DNA from: Bacteroidota bacterium
GTDB taxonomy: Bacteria > Bacteroidota > Bacteroidia > Cytophagales > Cyclobacteriaceae
DNA: 55,781 bases
Direction of reading: 5' to 3'
NCBI GenBank assembly: GCA_018266395.1
Contig: JAFEAM010000005.1
Coordinates: 74,307 to 130,087 of the forward strand
Below, in pieces: positions 32,848 through 40,574 of this stretch. The notes under the pieces are model-generated. The model saw only the letters and a program-made list of their open reading frames with translations. It made no database searches and was not told the origin of the DNA. Numbering within the stretch: position 1 is the stretch's first letter; the number at the start of each line of letters is the position of its first letter. The translations under genes were made by a program, and so were the position numbers.

Positions 32848-33929
32848 AATCATTGATGCAAAGCAAGCCAATCGTGCTCATCTGTCCGCTGGACTGGGGC
32901 CTTGGTCATGCCACACGCTGTATTCCGGTTATCCATGAATTCATTCATCAAGGGTGTGAAGTGATCATCGCTTCTTCCGGAGATGCGTTGCTGTTGCTCA
33001 GGCAGGAATTTCCTTCATTGACTTCTGTGGAACTACCGGGCTACAGCCCGCGATATCAAAAGCACGGATCACTGGCAGTGACGATGCTTTCTCAGATACC
33101 TCACTTCCTGGCCGTAATACGGAATGAACATTATATTTTGAAAAGACTCGTCAGAAAATTCAAAGCCGACATTATCATTTCTGACAACCGGTATGGCTGC
33201 TTTCAAAAAGGAGTCCGTTCCATATTTATTGGTCATCAGATCAGGTTGATCTCTGTTCCGGGATTAAGCTGGTTAAGTCGGATTGTCAATTCAGGATTAA
33301 GAAGGTTCATCAATCGGTTTGATGAGGTCTGGATTCCGGATCAGTCCGAAGGTGGCCTTGCCATAGCATTCAATGCAGTAACGTCCTGCCCTCAATATTA
33401 TGTCGGTTGGCTGTCCAGACTGCAACCTGCTTCTGACAGGGCAGTCAAATACAAGGTGCTGGCCATAGTCTCGGGGCCTGAGCCCCAACGAACTGTTTTC
33501 CGTGAATTGCTCATAAAGGAGTTGAAGAGGCTTGGCATGTCTTCATTATTGGTTTCAGGCGAACCTGGAAAAGCGAAGAGTCAAATGGAAGGGGCCTTAC
33601 ACATCGTCAATCATTTGCCGGCCAGTGAACTTCAGGCAGCTTACAATGCATCGGAAGTCGTTGTGGCGAGAAGCGGATACAGTACAATAATGGATTTGAT
33701 CGCAACACGCAGGAAGGCAATCCTGGTTCCCACGCCCCAGCAAACGGAGCAAATGTCATTGGCGAGACAACTCGCAGTCCGTAAGGTGGCAGTAGTCGCG
33801 GACCAGGATCAACTGGATCTGCCAACTCAGCTCGAGGCCTTGAATGATTGTTCGGGTTTTGGTGTTTTCAGGATGGACCAATCATTACTGAAAGACAACA
33901 TTTCGAGGATATTGAATCTCACCACATGA
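32844..33929 (+). CDS. GT28-like glycosyltransferase
   Basis: A 361-residue protein of the GT-B fold, related to the MurG/GT28 C-terminal domain. The N-terminal VLICPLDWGLGHATRCIPVIHEF is typical of a Bacteroidota family annotated as glycosyltransferase. The C-terminal half has VVARSGYSTIMDLIATRRKAILVPTP, the donor-binding segment (S/G-G-x-x-T-x-x-E/D-like). The start is a GTG at 32844 overlapping the deacetylase stop; an ATG at 32856 is also possible. Its stop overlaps the DAG-kinase start by 4 bp. Confidence 0.85.
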   Translation: MKSLMQSKPIVLICPLDWGLGHATRCIPVIHEFIHQGCEVIIASSGDALLLLRQEFPSLTSVELPGYSPRYQKHGSLAVTMLSQIPHFLAVIRNEHYILKRLVRKFKADIIISDNRYGCFQKGVRSIFIGHQIRLISVPGLSWLSRIVNSGLRRFINRFDEVWIPDQSEGGLAIAFNAVTSCPQYYVGWLSRLQPASDRAVKYKVLAIVSGPEPQRTVFRELLIKELKRLGMSSLLVSGEPGKAKSQMEGALHIVNHLPASELQAAYNASEVVVARSGYSTIMDLIATRRKAILVPTPQQTEQMSLARQLAVRKVAVVADQDQLDLPTQLEALNDCSGFGVFRMDQSLLKDNISRILNLTT

Positions 33930-34276
33930 AAAGACTCATTGACAGTTTCGGCTATGCCTTTCGGGGCGTAGGTTTTGCGTTGACCGGTCAGCGTAACATG
34001 AAGATTCATTTTACTGCAGCCCTGATCGTGCTCGCGGCTGGTCTGCGCTTTGAAATAACCGCCATGGAATGGTGCGTTGTGGCCACCACAATCGGCATCG
34101 TGATGGCTGCCGAACTCTTCAATACCGCCATTGAGCACCTGGTTGATCTGGTCTCCCCTGAAAGAAATGCACTTGCCGGCAAAGTGAAAGACATTGCGGC
34201 CGGCGCTGTTTTGGTCACCGCGCTCATGGCAATCGTTGTAGGGGTTCTTATTTTTGGGAAATATATCGTAGGATGA
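33926..34276 (+). CDS. Diacylglycerol kinase family membrane protein
   Basis: A 116-residue small membrane kinase of the DgkA/undecaprenol-kinase family, with three membrane helices. The signature AAELFNTAIEHLVDLV (E-x-x-N-T-x-I-E) provides the catalytic and metal ligands, and NMKIHFTAA is the conserved N-terminal motif. I chose the ATG at 33926, which overlaps the previous stop (ATGA). In this setting it more probably recycles a lipid carrier or diacylglycerol for envelope glycan synthesis; the substrate is inference. Confidence 0.92.
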   Translation: MKRLIDSFGYAFRGVGFALTGQRNMKIHFTAALIVLAAGLRFEITAMEWCVVATTIGIVMAAELFNTAIEHLVDLVSPERNALAGKVKDIAAGAVLVTALMAIVVGVLIFGKYIVG

Positions 34277-35097
34277 GTTTGACTGACACGCATGCGCACG
34301 TATATGTAAAGGAGTTTGATGCTGACCGCGCAGAAGTGCTGACGCGTGCCGCCGATACGGGAGTGACCAAGATTTACATGCCCAACATTGACCACACCTC
34401 CATAGACGCCATGATGGAGGCCGAGTTGAGGTACAACGGGCAATGCATTCCGATGATGGGGTTGCATCCCTGTTCGGTGGGAAAGGATTTTGAACGGGAG
34501 CTTTACGTAATGGAGTCATGGCTGGCCAGACGGGAGTTTTGCGCCATAGGCGAGATGGGAACAGACCTTTACTGGGATAAATCCTGGTGGGAGCAACAAA
34601 AGGAGGCGTTCAGAATTCAGGCAGGGTGGGCCGTCAAATATGATCTTCCTTTGGTTATTCATTGCAGGGAATCCATGAATGAGACTCTTGACCTGATTGA
34701 ATCCATGGACGGACGGAAGCCCGGTGGCATATTTCACTGTTTCACTGGGTCCTCTGAGCAGGCCAAAAGGATTGTGGGCCTGGGATTTTATCTTGGGATT
34801 GGCGGGGTTGCTACATTCAAGAACGGCGGCCTCGACAAAGTCCTCCCCGATGTTCCGCTGGATAGAATTGTACTGGAGACTGACAGTCCTTATCTGGCAC
34901 CTGTCCCTTTCCGGGGAAAGAGGAATGAGCCATCTTATATTCCACTCGTGGCCGAGCGGGTGGCGGGCATCAAACAGATTGCGGTCCAGGACCTGATGTC
35001 TGCGACAGATGAAAATGTCAGGAAGATATTTACGAAAGACACGGGCAGGAGACCAGCAGCTTCTGCGCCGGAATCAAACCAAAGTCGCCAAACATGA
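34273..35097 (+). CDS. tatD: TatD family metal-dependent hydrolase
   Basis: A 274-residue TatD-type deoxyribonuclease/hydrolase. The metal-binding residues appear in order: TDTHAHV, a Glu in IGEMGTDLYWD, LVIHCRES, IFHCFTGS and LETDSPYLAP. The C-terminal ENVRKIFTKDTG is typical. TatD enzymes have 3'-5' nuclease activity in repair and nucleic acid turnover, and any tie to the glycan genes upstream may be incidental. Start and stop both overlap neighbours by 4 bp. Confidence 0.92.
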   Translation: MSLTDTHAHVYVKEFDADRAEVLTRAADTGVTKIYMPNIDHTSIDAMMEAELRYNGQCIPMMGLHPCSVGKDFERELYVMESWLARREFCAIGEMGTDLYWDKSWWEQQKEAFRIQAGWAVKYDLPLVIHCRESMNETLDLIESMDGRKPGGIFHCFTGSSEQAKRIVGLGFYLGIGGVATFKNGGLDKVLPDVPLDRIVLETDSPYLAPVPFRGKRNEPSYIPLVAERVAGIKQIAVQDLMSATDENVRKIFTKDTGRRPAASAPESNQSRQT

Positions 35098-36155
35098 CCC
35101 ACAAGATCATCCGCATCAACACAGCCTTGCCCTCTCAACCCAAAGTCAGGGTGATGATTATTTATACGGGCGGCACCTTTGGCATGACTTACGATGCACA
35201 AGGTGTATTGCTTCCTTTTGACTTCTCTCACATTCTTGAGCACCTGCCCACACTCAAGAGTCTGTTTCTCGAAATCACAGTAATCGCATTTGACCATCCT
35301 ATTGATTCTTCCAATATCCAGCCGGAGCACTGGGTAAAAATTGGGGGTATCATCAAGGATCATATTGACACCCAGGATGGTTTTGTTGTGTTGCATGGAA
35401 CGGACACCATGGCATACACCGCCTCCGCATTGAGCTTCATGATCCGGGGGCTTCATAAACCAGTCGTATTCACCGGGGCGCAGTTGCCGATCAGTGATCC
35501 CCGTTCTGATGCCCGTGAAAACCTCATCACCGCCCTTGAAATAGCATCTGCCAAAGCAGGAGGGAAGGCCATTGTTCCTGAGGTATGCATCTATTTTGAC
35601 TACGAGCTGATTCGCGGGTGCCGTTCAAAGAAGGCTGAGACTATGCATTTCGATGCGTTTCGTTCTGAGAACTATCCCGTGCTGGCGACAGCTGGCGTAA
35701 AGATCGATTACGACCTCAAAGCCATCCGGCAACCGGATCCGGGTCCCTTTAAGTTGGTTACCCATTTTGACGAGAGGGTGGCCATACTCAGGATATTCCC
35801 CGGCATGAGCAGGGAAGTGGTGTCAGCAATCACTGATCAAATGGGATTGCAGGCTTTGATTCTGGAGACTTTTGGATCGGGCAATGCCCCCACCTCCGAA
35901 TGGTTTATTGATTTGATCCGCAAGGCGGTGGAGAGGGGGGTTCTGGTGTTAAACATCTCCCAGTGTCCCGGAGGAATGGTTATACAGGGGAAGTACGAAA
36001 CCAGCCGCGCCTTTAATGAAATAGGTGTGATCAGCGGGGTTGACATGACTATTGAGGCTGCAGTTACAAAGCTGATGCTCCTGATCGGGGAATATGGCAC
36101 TGGAAAGGCCAAGGAGCTGATTGGTCATCCATTGGCAGGGGAGATGACCGTTTGA
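35094..36155 (+). CDS. ansA: Type I L-asparaginase
   Basis: A 353-residue asparaginase that hydrolyses asparagine to aspartate and ammonia. The first catalytic Thr lies in IIYTGGTFGMTYDA and the second in VVLHGTDTMAYTASALSF. PVVFTGAQLPISDPRSDARENL is the usual following block. No signal peptide is present, so it is the cytoplasmic type I form. It ends the chain of overlapping genes and is followed by the tRNA-Ser on the opposite strand. Confidence 0.94.
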   Translation: MTHKIIRINTALPSQPKVRVMIIYTGGTFGMTYDAQGVLLPFDFSHILEHLPTLKSLFLEITVIAFDHPIDSSNIQPEHWVKIGGIIKDHIDTQDGFVVLHGTDTMAYTASALSFMIRGLHKPVVFTGAQLPISDPRSDARENLITALEIASAKAGGKAIVPEVCIYFDYELIRGCRSKKAETMHFDAFRSENYPVLATAGVKIDYDLKAIRQPDPGPFKLVTHFDERVAILRIFPGMSREVVSAITDQMGLQALILETFGSGNAPTSEWFIDLIRKAVERGVLVLNISQCPGGMVIQGKYETSRAFNEIGVISGVDMTIEAAVTKLMLLIGEYGTGKAKELIGHPLAGEMTV

Positions 36156-36182
36156 GGGGCTGTAATAGAATTCAGGCTGGTG

Positions 36183-36269
36183 CGGAGAGGGCGGGATTCG
36201 AACCCGCGATACCCTTTCGAGTATACACACTTTCCAGGCGTGCTCCTTCAACCACTCGGACACCTCTCC
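36183..36269 (-). tRNA. tRNA-Ser (GGA)
   Basis: The minus strand reads GGAGAGG at the 5' end (36269 downward) and CCTCTCC at the 3' end, closing a 7-bp acceptor stem with G as discriminator. The anticodon loop CTGGAAA carries GGA. A long variable arm (about GTGTATACTCGAAAGGGTATC) and the T-arm GGGTTCGAATCCC are clear, as expected for a class II serine tRNA. The CCA tail is not cleanly encoded (GCACCA follows). Confidence 0.95.
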
Positions 36270-36424
36270 AAAAAAAGCCCACAAAGAAATGGAAAATAAA
36301 GCAAAAGACTTCCATGGCTGTGACTTTTTGAACCGGGCGGGTTTAAACCAAACGAGCGTTATCCCAAAGCATGTAATTTCATGTAAAAAAATGCCATTAT
36401 TTGTTTTGAAATGAACAAAAATTC

Positions 36425-36432
36425 TAATTTTG
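36425..36432 (+). promoter_or_regulatory. Candidate -7 element for exbB operon
   Basis: TAATTTTG matches the Bacteroidota -7 consensus TAnnTTTG. TTTG words occur upstream at 36410-36413 and 36415-36418, but closer than the usual 17-23 bp, so the -33 box is unclear. It lies 34 bp before the ATG at 36467. Confidence 0.45.
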
Positions 36433-36466
36433 GCCACTTCAAGACTTAGAACTTAAACCTTAAACC

Positions 36467-37246
36467 ATGAAAAAACACTTTGCTCTTCTTGCTTTTGTAG
36501 GGATTATGCTGTGCGGGGCGTATGCGACCTTTGCTCAGGGGGACTCCACAGCGGCAGCTTCAACCGCGCAACCCACTGTAACCGAGGTTGCGGCAGACCA
36601 GCCGGCTGAGGCTTCCTTCCACCAGATGGTGAAAGAAAAATTCATCGAAGGTGGTGTTCCCTTTATGTGGCCCATCCTGATCTGTATGATCCTTGGTCTG
36701 GCTATCGCCATTGAAAGGATTATCGTGCTGAATATGGCAACTACCAATACGAAAAAGCTTTTGACACAGATTGAAGACGCCCTTGCAAAAGGTGGCGTTG
36801 AAGCTGCCAAAAACGTAACGAAAAATACAAAGGGCCCCGTGGCCTCTATCTTCACCCAGGGTCTCATGCGTGCCTCTGAAGGTGTGGATATGGTTGAGAA
36901 ATCAGTAGTATCCTACGGCGGCGTTGAAATGGGTAAACTCGAATCAGGACTGATCTGGATTTCACTCTTCATTTCACTCGGACCGATGCTCGGATTCTTT
37001 GGAACGGTTGTGGGGATGGTGCAGGCCTTCGACGCTATCGAGGCAGCTGGTGACATCTCTCCCCAGGTTGTTGCCGGTGGTATGAAAGTGGCGTTGATCA
37101 CGACCGTTGGTGGTCTGATCGTAGGTATGGTGCTTCAGGTGTTGTACAACTACCTGGTGTCCAAAATCGACGGCCTCGTCAATACCATGGAAGACGCTTC
37201 CATTTCACTCATTGATATCCTTGTTAAGCATAAATTAAGCAAGTAA
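36467..37246 (+). CDS. exbB: MotA/TolQ/ExbB proton channel family protein
   Basis: A 259-residue inner-membrane protein with an N-terminal signal (about 1-24, AFAQG). After a short Ala/Thr-rich stretch come three membrane helices: about 62-82, then ISLFISLGPMLGFFGTVVGMVQAFDAI, then MKVALITTVGGLIVGMVLQVLYNYL. These last two are the TolQ/ExbB core with the conserved Thr and Gly of the proton path. It couples the proton gradient to TonB-dependent outer-membrane transport together with the ExbD proteins downstream. No tonB gene is visible in the window. Confidence 0.93.
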   Translation: MKKHFALLAFVGIMLCGAYATFAQGDSTAAASTAQPTVTEVAADQPAEASFHQMVKEKFIEGGVPFMWPILICMILGLAIAIERIIVLNMATTNTKKLLTQIEDALAKGGVEAAKNVTKNTKGPVASIFTQGLMRASEGVDMVEKSVVSYGGVEMGKLESGLIWISLFISLGPMLGFFGTVVGMVQAFDAIEAAGDISPQVVAGGMKVALITTVGGLIVGMVLQVLYNYLVSKIDGLVNTMEDASISLIDILVKHKLSK

Positions 37247-37249
37247 TCC

Positions 37250-37615
37250 ATGGAACAAATTTGTTTAAATGAAGGGTTAAGCGAGTTTGGCTGCGCCTGC
37301 ATTTCCTGGGGTCTGTACCTTATGTACTTCCTCGGAGGTGTTGCAGTGCTGTCACTCATTGTGCTTCCCCTCCTGAATGCCCTCAAGAATCCGAAGGAAA
37401 TGATTGGCGGTGCCCTGGGAATAGGCGCCCTTGTTCTTCTCTTCGTGATCTCTTATGCCCTCTCGGGTGATGAGGTGACATTGAAATACAGCTCTCTCGG
37501 CGTAGATGCTTCAAGCTCAAAATTGATTGGAGCAGGATTGATCATGTTTTACATCGTCCTGGTCATCGCCGTGATTGGCTTTATCATATCATCCATTAGA
37601 AAATCAGTATTGTAA
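37250..37615 (+). CDS. Small membrane protein in the exbB-exbD cluster
   Basis: A 121-residue protein with three predicted membrane helices (about 18-43, 52-71 and 91-113). There is a short non-membrane stretch, SGDEVTLKYSSLGVDASSSK, between the second and third. I do not recognise a named family. It starts 3 bp after exbB, and its stop overlaps the first exbD start by one base, so it is almost certainly a cotranslated accessory of the Exb complex. Two cysteines near the N-terminus (GCAC) are notable. Confidence 0.82.
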   Translation: MEQICLNEGLSEFGCACISWGLYLMYFLGGVAVLSLIVLPLLNALKNPKEMIGGALGIGALVLLFVISYALSGDEVTLKYSSLGVDASSSKLIGAGLIMFYIVLVIAVIGFIISSIRKSVL

Positions 37616-38169
37616 TGCCTAGGTCCACACCAGAAATACCTAATGCATCAATGGCGGACATTGCGTTCCTCCTGTTGACATTCTTCCTTGTGACGACCAC
37701 GATCTCCAACGACCGCGGTCTCAGTATCCAGCTGCCTCCTCCACCGGAAGTCCAGCAGGAAGATGTGAAGATTCAGGAGCACAACATGTTCAAAATCCAG
37801 GTCAACTCTTCCGACAACCTGTTGGTGGAAGGCGAGCCCATGACGGATGTTTCCGGTCTGAAAGAACAGATCAAGAAATTCATCCTCAATCGCGGTTCCG
37901 ATCCCACCCAGTCAGATTCGCCTGAGAAGGCCATTGTATCCTATAAGACGGACCGTGGAACCAGTCACAAGCGATTTATACAAATCCTGGACCTGATACA
38001 GGCCGCCTATTATGACATCTATGCAGATCAGGCGGGTGTGACCAACCAGAGATTCCGCGAGGCTGCGTCAGATCCCTCTGACCCGGAAAACAAGGCCATA
38101 TATGACAAGGGCAGGGCAGGAATCCCGATGCAGATATCGATAGCTGAACCAACCAAGGTGGGTAACTAA
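37615..38169 (+). CDS. exbD: ExbD/TolR family protein 1
   Basis: A 184-residue biopolymer transport protein. One membrane helix (about 16-33) starts with the proton-carrying Asp in SMADIAFLLLTFFLV (D15). The periplasmic part holds the typical LQLPPPP-like proline stretch (IQLPPPPEVQQ). A roughly 45-residue C-terminal extension (from about residue 138, YADQAGVTNQRFREAASDPSDPENKAIYD) exceeds short ExbD proteins. It lies between the small membrane protein and a second exbD. Confidence 0.92.
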   Translation: MPRSTPEIPNASMADIAFLLLTFFLVTTTISNDRGLSIQLPPPPEVQQEDVKIQEHNMFKIQVNSSDNLLVEGEPMTDVSGLKEQIKKFILNRGSDPTQSDSPEKAIVSYKTDRGTSHKRFIQILDLIQAAYYDIYADQAGVTNQRFREAASDPSDPENKAIYDKGRAGIPMQISIAEPTKVGN

Positions 38170-38184
38170 AAAAGAAAACAACTT

Positions 38185-38652
38185 ATGTCAAAGTTTAAAA
38201 AGAAAGCCAACGTTAAGCAGGACATCCCAACATCGTCCATGCCTGACGTCGTGTTCATGTTGTTGTTCTTCTTCATGGTGACCACAGAATTGCGTGAAAC
38301 GGCCATCGATGTGCAGCAGCGCATACCGGAGGCTACCCAGTTGAGAAAGCTTCAGAGAAAGTCGCTGGTTACCAACCTATATATTGGCGAACCAAGGAAG
38401 ACTGAGCAATACGGCAAAGAAGCCAAGATTCAGGCTGAAGATGTGTTCATTGAACCGAAGGATATCATCCTTTGGGTGAACCGCCAAAAAGACCTGCTGG
38501 CTGAAAATGAACGGGACCAATTGACTGTTGCCTTGAAGGTGGACAATGAGACCAAGCGCGGTGTCATCGCCGACGTGGAATCAGAACTCCGAAAGGCCAA
38601 CGCCCGTAAGATTCTGTATACAACCCTTCAAAAGAAGGAAGCAGAGAAATAG
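38185..38652 (+). CDS. exbD: ExbD/TolR family protein 2
   Basis: A 155-residue second ExbD-type protein. The basic N-terminus (MSKFKKKANVKQD) precedes one membrane helix with the functional Asp in SMPDVVFMLLFFFMVTTE (D21). The periplasmic part is moderately conserved (NLYIGEPRKTEQYG, VALKVDNETKRGVIADVESEL). Two exbD copies after one exbB are common in Bacteroidota. A strong terminator follows 22 bp after the stop. Confidence 0.92.
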   Translation: MSKFKKKANVKQDIPTSSMPDVVFMLLFFFMVTTELRETAIDVQQRIPEATQLRKLQRKSLVTNLYIGEPRKTEQYGKEAKIQAEDVFIEPKDIILWVNRQKDLLAENERDQLTVALKVDNETKRGVIADVESELRKANARKILYTTLQKKEAEK

Positions 38653-38674
38653 AGCAAAATGAAGTAAAGGTTTG

Positions 38675-38701
38675 AAAAGCCCCCTCGTGGGGCTTTTTTT
38701 A
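38675..38701 (+). terminator. Intrinsic terminator of the exb cluster
   Basis: AGCCCC (38678-38683) pairs with GGGGCT (38689-38694) around CTCGT, preceded by AAAA and followed by a run of seven or more T. It lies 22 bp after the last exbD stop codon. This is the clearest intrinsic terminator in the window. Confidence 0.93.
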
Positions 38702-38731
38702 TAACCTGAGTTGTTACCTTGGCGATCGCGG

Positions 38732-40045
38732 ATGAATAACAGCCAATCTCTTAATGTGCCCCGTATTGTCAGAGCCTGGTGCATGTTCGACTGGGCCAAC
38801 TCCGTCTATTCCCTGACGATAACATCGGCCATTTTTCCGGTCTACTACCAGGCCGTGACCACACAGGCCGATGGCAGCGATGCGGTGAATTTCTTCGGCA
38901 TGTCGTTAACGAACTCGGTGCTGTACTCCTATGCGATATCGGCTTCATTCCTGCTGATTGCCCCCATGCTGCCCCTGCTCTCGGGCATGGCAGACTATGT
39001 GGGCAATAAGAAGATCTTCATGAAGGGATTTGTTTACATCGGTGGACTCGCCTGCATCGGCTTGTATTTTTTCAATGCATCGAATATTGAATGGGGAATA
39101 CTTTGCAGCATGCTGGCCAGCATAGGATATGCCGGCAGTGTAGTATTTTATGATGCATTTCTTCCGGAAATCGTAACACACGACCGCCTGGATTCAACCA
39201 GCGCCAGGGGCTACACCTATGGATACTTTGGCGGCGTTGTCCTGTTGATCATCAACCTCATCCTGATCATGGGATGGTCGGACTTTGGCTTTCCTGATGA
39301 AGGGGCTGCCACCCGGTTTGCATTTCTCACTGTGGGGCTATGGTGGATCGGATTTTCACAAATCACATTCTATCATCTTCCGGATAACCCCTATGGCCGC
39401 AAATCGGAGGGTCACATCCTGTTTAACGGATATCGCGAGTTGAAGAAGGTTTGGAGGAGCCTTCCTACTTATCCTGCTCTTGGGCGTTATCTGCTGGCCT
39501 ACTTCTTTTTCAACATGGGGGTGCAAACCGTCATGTACCTGGCCGCGACTTTCGGCGCAAAGGAACTCAAACTGGAAGACAGCAAATTGATTATGACCGT
39601 TTTATTGATACAACTTGTGGGGAGTGCGGGGGCCGCCTTTTTTGCACGCGTGTCGGCCCGAAAGGGAAACAAACCCACGCTGATGATCATGATCGGCATC
39701 TGGATAGTGATTTGCTTCCTGGCCTATCTAACCACCAATGAATACCATTTCTATGGTGTGGCGTTTATGGTAGGGCTGGTGATGGGCGGGCTGCAATCCC
39801 TTTCCAGGGCCACCTATTCCAAGTTGATTCCCTCCGACACCATCGACCATGCTTCGTACTTTAGTTTCTTCGATGTGACCTTCACGCTTTCGATCGTATG
39901 CGGAACGTTCTCCTACGGATTAATCGATCATCTGACAGGCAGCATGCGAAACAGCACCCTCGTGCTCGCCGGTTTCTTTGTCGTGGGGATGTTGTTGCTG
40001 ACAAGGGTACATTCTCCGGCGATATCGAAAAAGACTACTGATTAG
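38732..40045 (+). CDS. MFS transporter, UMF1/Atg22-like family
   Basis: A 437-residue transporter with about 12 membrane helices, starting at the ATG at 38732 (MNNSQSLNVPRIVRAWCMFDWANSVYS). A TTG at 38711 would add seven residues without family support. The start segment RAWCMFDWANSVYSLTITSAIFPVYY is the hallmark of the UMF1/Atg22-like family, and GGLQSLSRATYSKLIPSD fits the C-terminal half. Substrates of bacterial members are mostly unknown. It stands alone between the exb terminator and a 529-bp non-coding region. Confidence 0.9.
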   Translation: MNNSQSLNVPRIVRAWCMFDWANSVYSLTITSAIFPVYYQAVTTQADGSDAVNFFGMSLTNSVLYSYAISASFLLIAPMLPLLSGMADYVGNKKIFMKGFVYIGGLACIGLYFFNASNIEWGILCSMLASIGYAGSVVFYDAFLPEIVTHDRLDSTSARGYTYGYFGGVVLLIINLILIMGWSDFGFPDEGAATRFAFLTVGLWWIGFSQITFYHLPDNPYGRKSEGHILFNGYRELKKVWRSLPTYPALGRYLLAYFFFNMGVQTVMYLAATFGAKELKLEDSKLIMTVLLIQLVGSAGAAFFARVSARKGNKPTLMIMIGIWIVICFLAYLTTNEYHFYGVAFMVGLVMGGLQSLSRATYSKLIPSDTIDHASYFSFFDVTFTLSIVCGTFSYGLIDHLTGSMRNSTLVLAGFFVVGMLLLTRVHSPAISKKTTD

Positions 40046-40114
40046 TGATTGCTTATTGCCTATTACGGCAACTTCAACATTCAAAATTCATCTGTTCGAA
40101 ATTCAAAATTCAAT

Positions 40115-40146
40115 TGGCTCCTGGCTACTGGCTTCTGGCTTCTGGC
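40115..40146. repeat. 7-bp microsatellite TGGCTNC
   Basis: TGGCTCC, TGGCTAC, TGGCTTC, TGGCTTC and a partial TGGC follow each other without gaps. The third base from the end varies. It lies directly after the MFS gene region and no reading frame uses it. Confidence 0.8.
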
Positions 40147-40352
40147 AGGTGATGCCTGTGTGAGGCATGACTCAAACTGTATGCGAGATGAGCATGAAAG
40201 AGCATTTGAAATTTAGCCAATTCCCAGAATTACTAAGCAGATTGTGTAGTTTGGGAAATGCTGTAATGTTTCATTAGCTATTACAAGATATTTGAGCCAA
40301 TTATCAAATAATGTGAGCAACTCCGTAACTCATTCATTACGAGCTGAATTCC

Positions 40353-40365
40353 GCTCAATTTGAGC
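40353..40365. promoter_or_regulatory. Palindrome GCTCAA-T-TTGAGC, possible operator
   Basis: Perfect 6-bp arms with a single central T. Related TTGAGC or TGTGAGC words lie upstream at about 40291 and 40314. It sits about 210 bp before the permease gene start. A binding protein is not known. Confidence 0.35.
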
Positions 40366-40574
40366 AGCTCACTGGCCTAACAACATATAACCAGTTACTT
40401 CCTATAAAGGAGTAATACTTTGGAATAATAACTATCCTGGCTTGTGCTCTAAATTGGGAAATTATTACAACGGTCAGTTCAGATACATTTTACTTTGTTT
40501 TTTTGGATACAAACCTGCTATCTAGAGTCTTCATCCAGGAATGGATTAGATATGGATTCCGTTAGGTCTGTTAA

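Larger units (their letters stand above)
40046..40574. other. AT-rich intergenic region with short repeats
   Basis: No gene is visible. ATTCAAAATTCA occurs twice (40079-40090 and 40101-40112). A 7-bp unit TGGCTNC is repeated about 4.6 times at 40115-40146. Several TGAGC words occur at about 40291-40375, including the palindrome GCTCAATTTGAGC at 40353-40365. A weak TTACTTTG-like -7 candidate lies near 40493. GC content drops here compared with the flanking genes. Confidence 0.65.

Noticed and set aside
36270..36466. Riboswitch or small RNA before exbB
   Set aside because: I see only a -7-like element and AT-rich sequence, with no convincing conserved structure.
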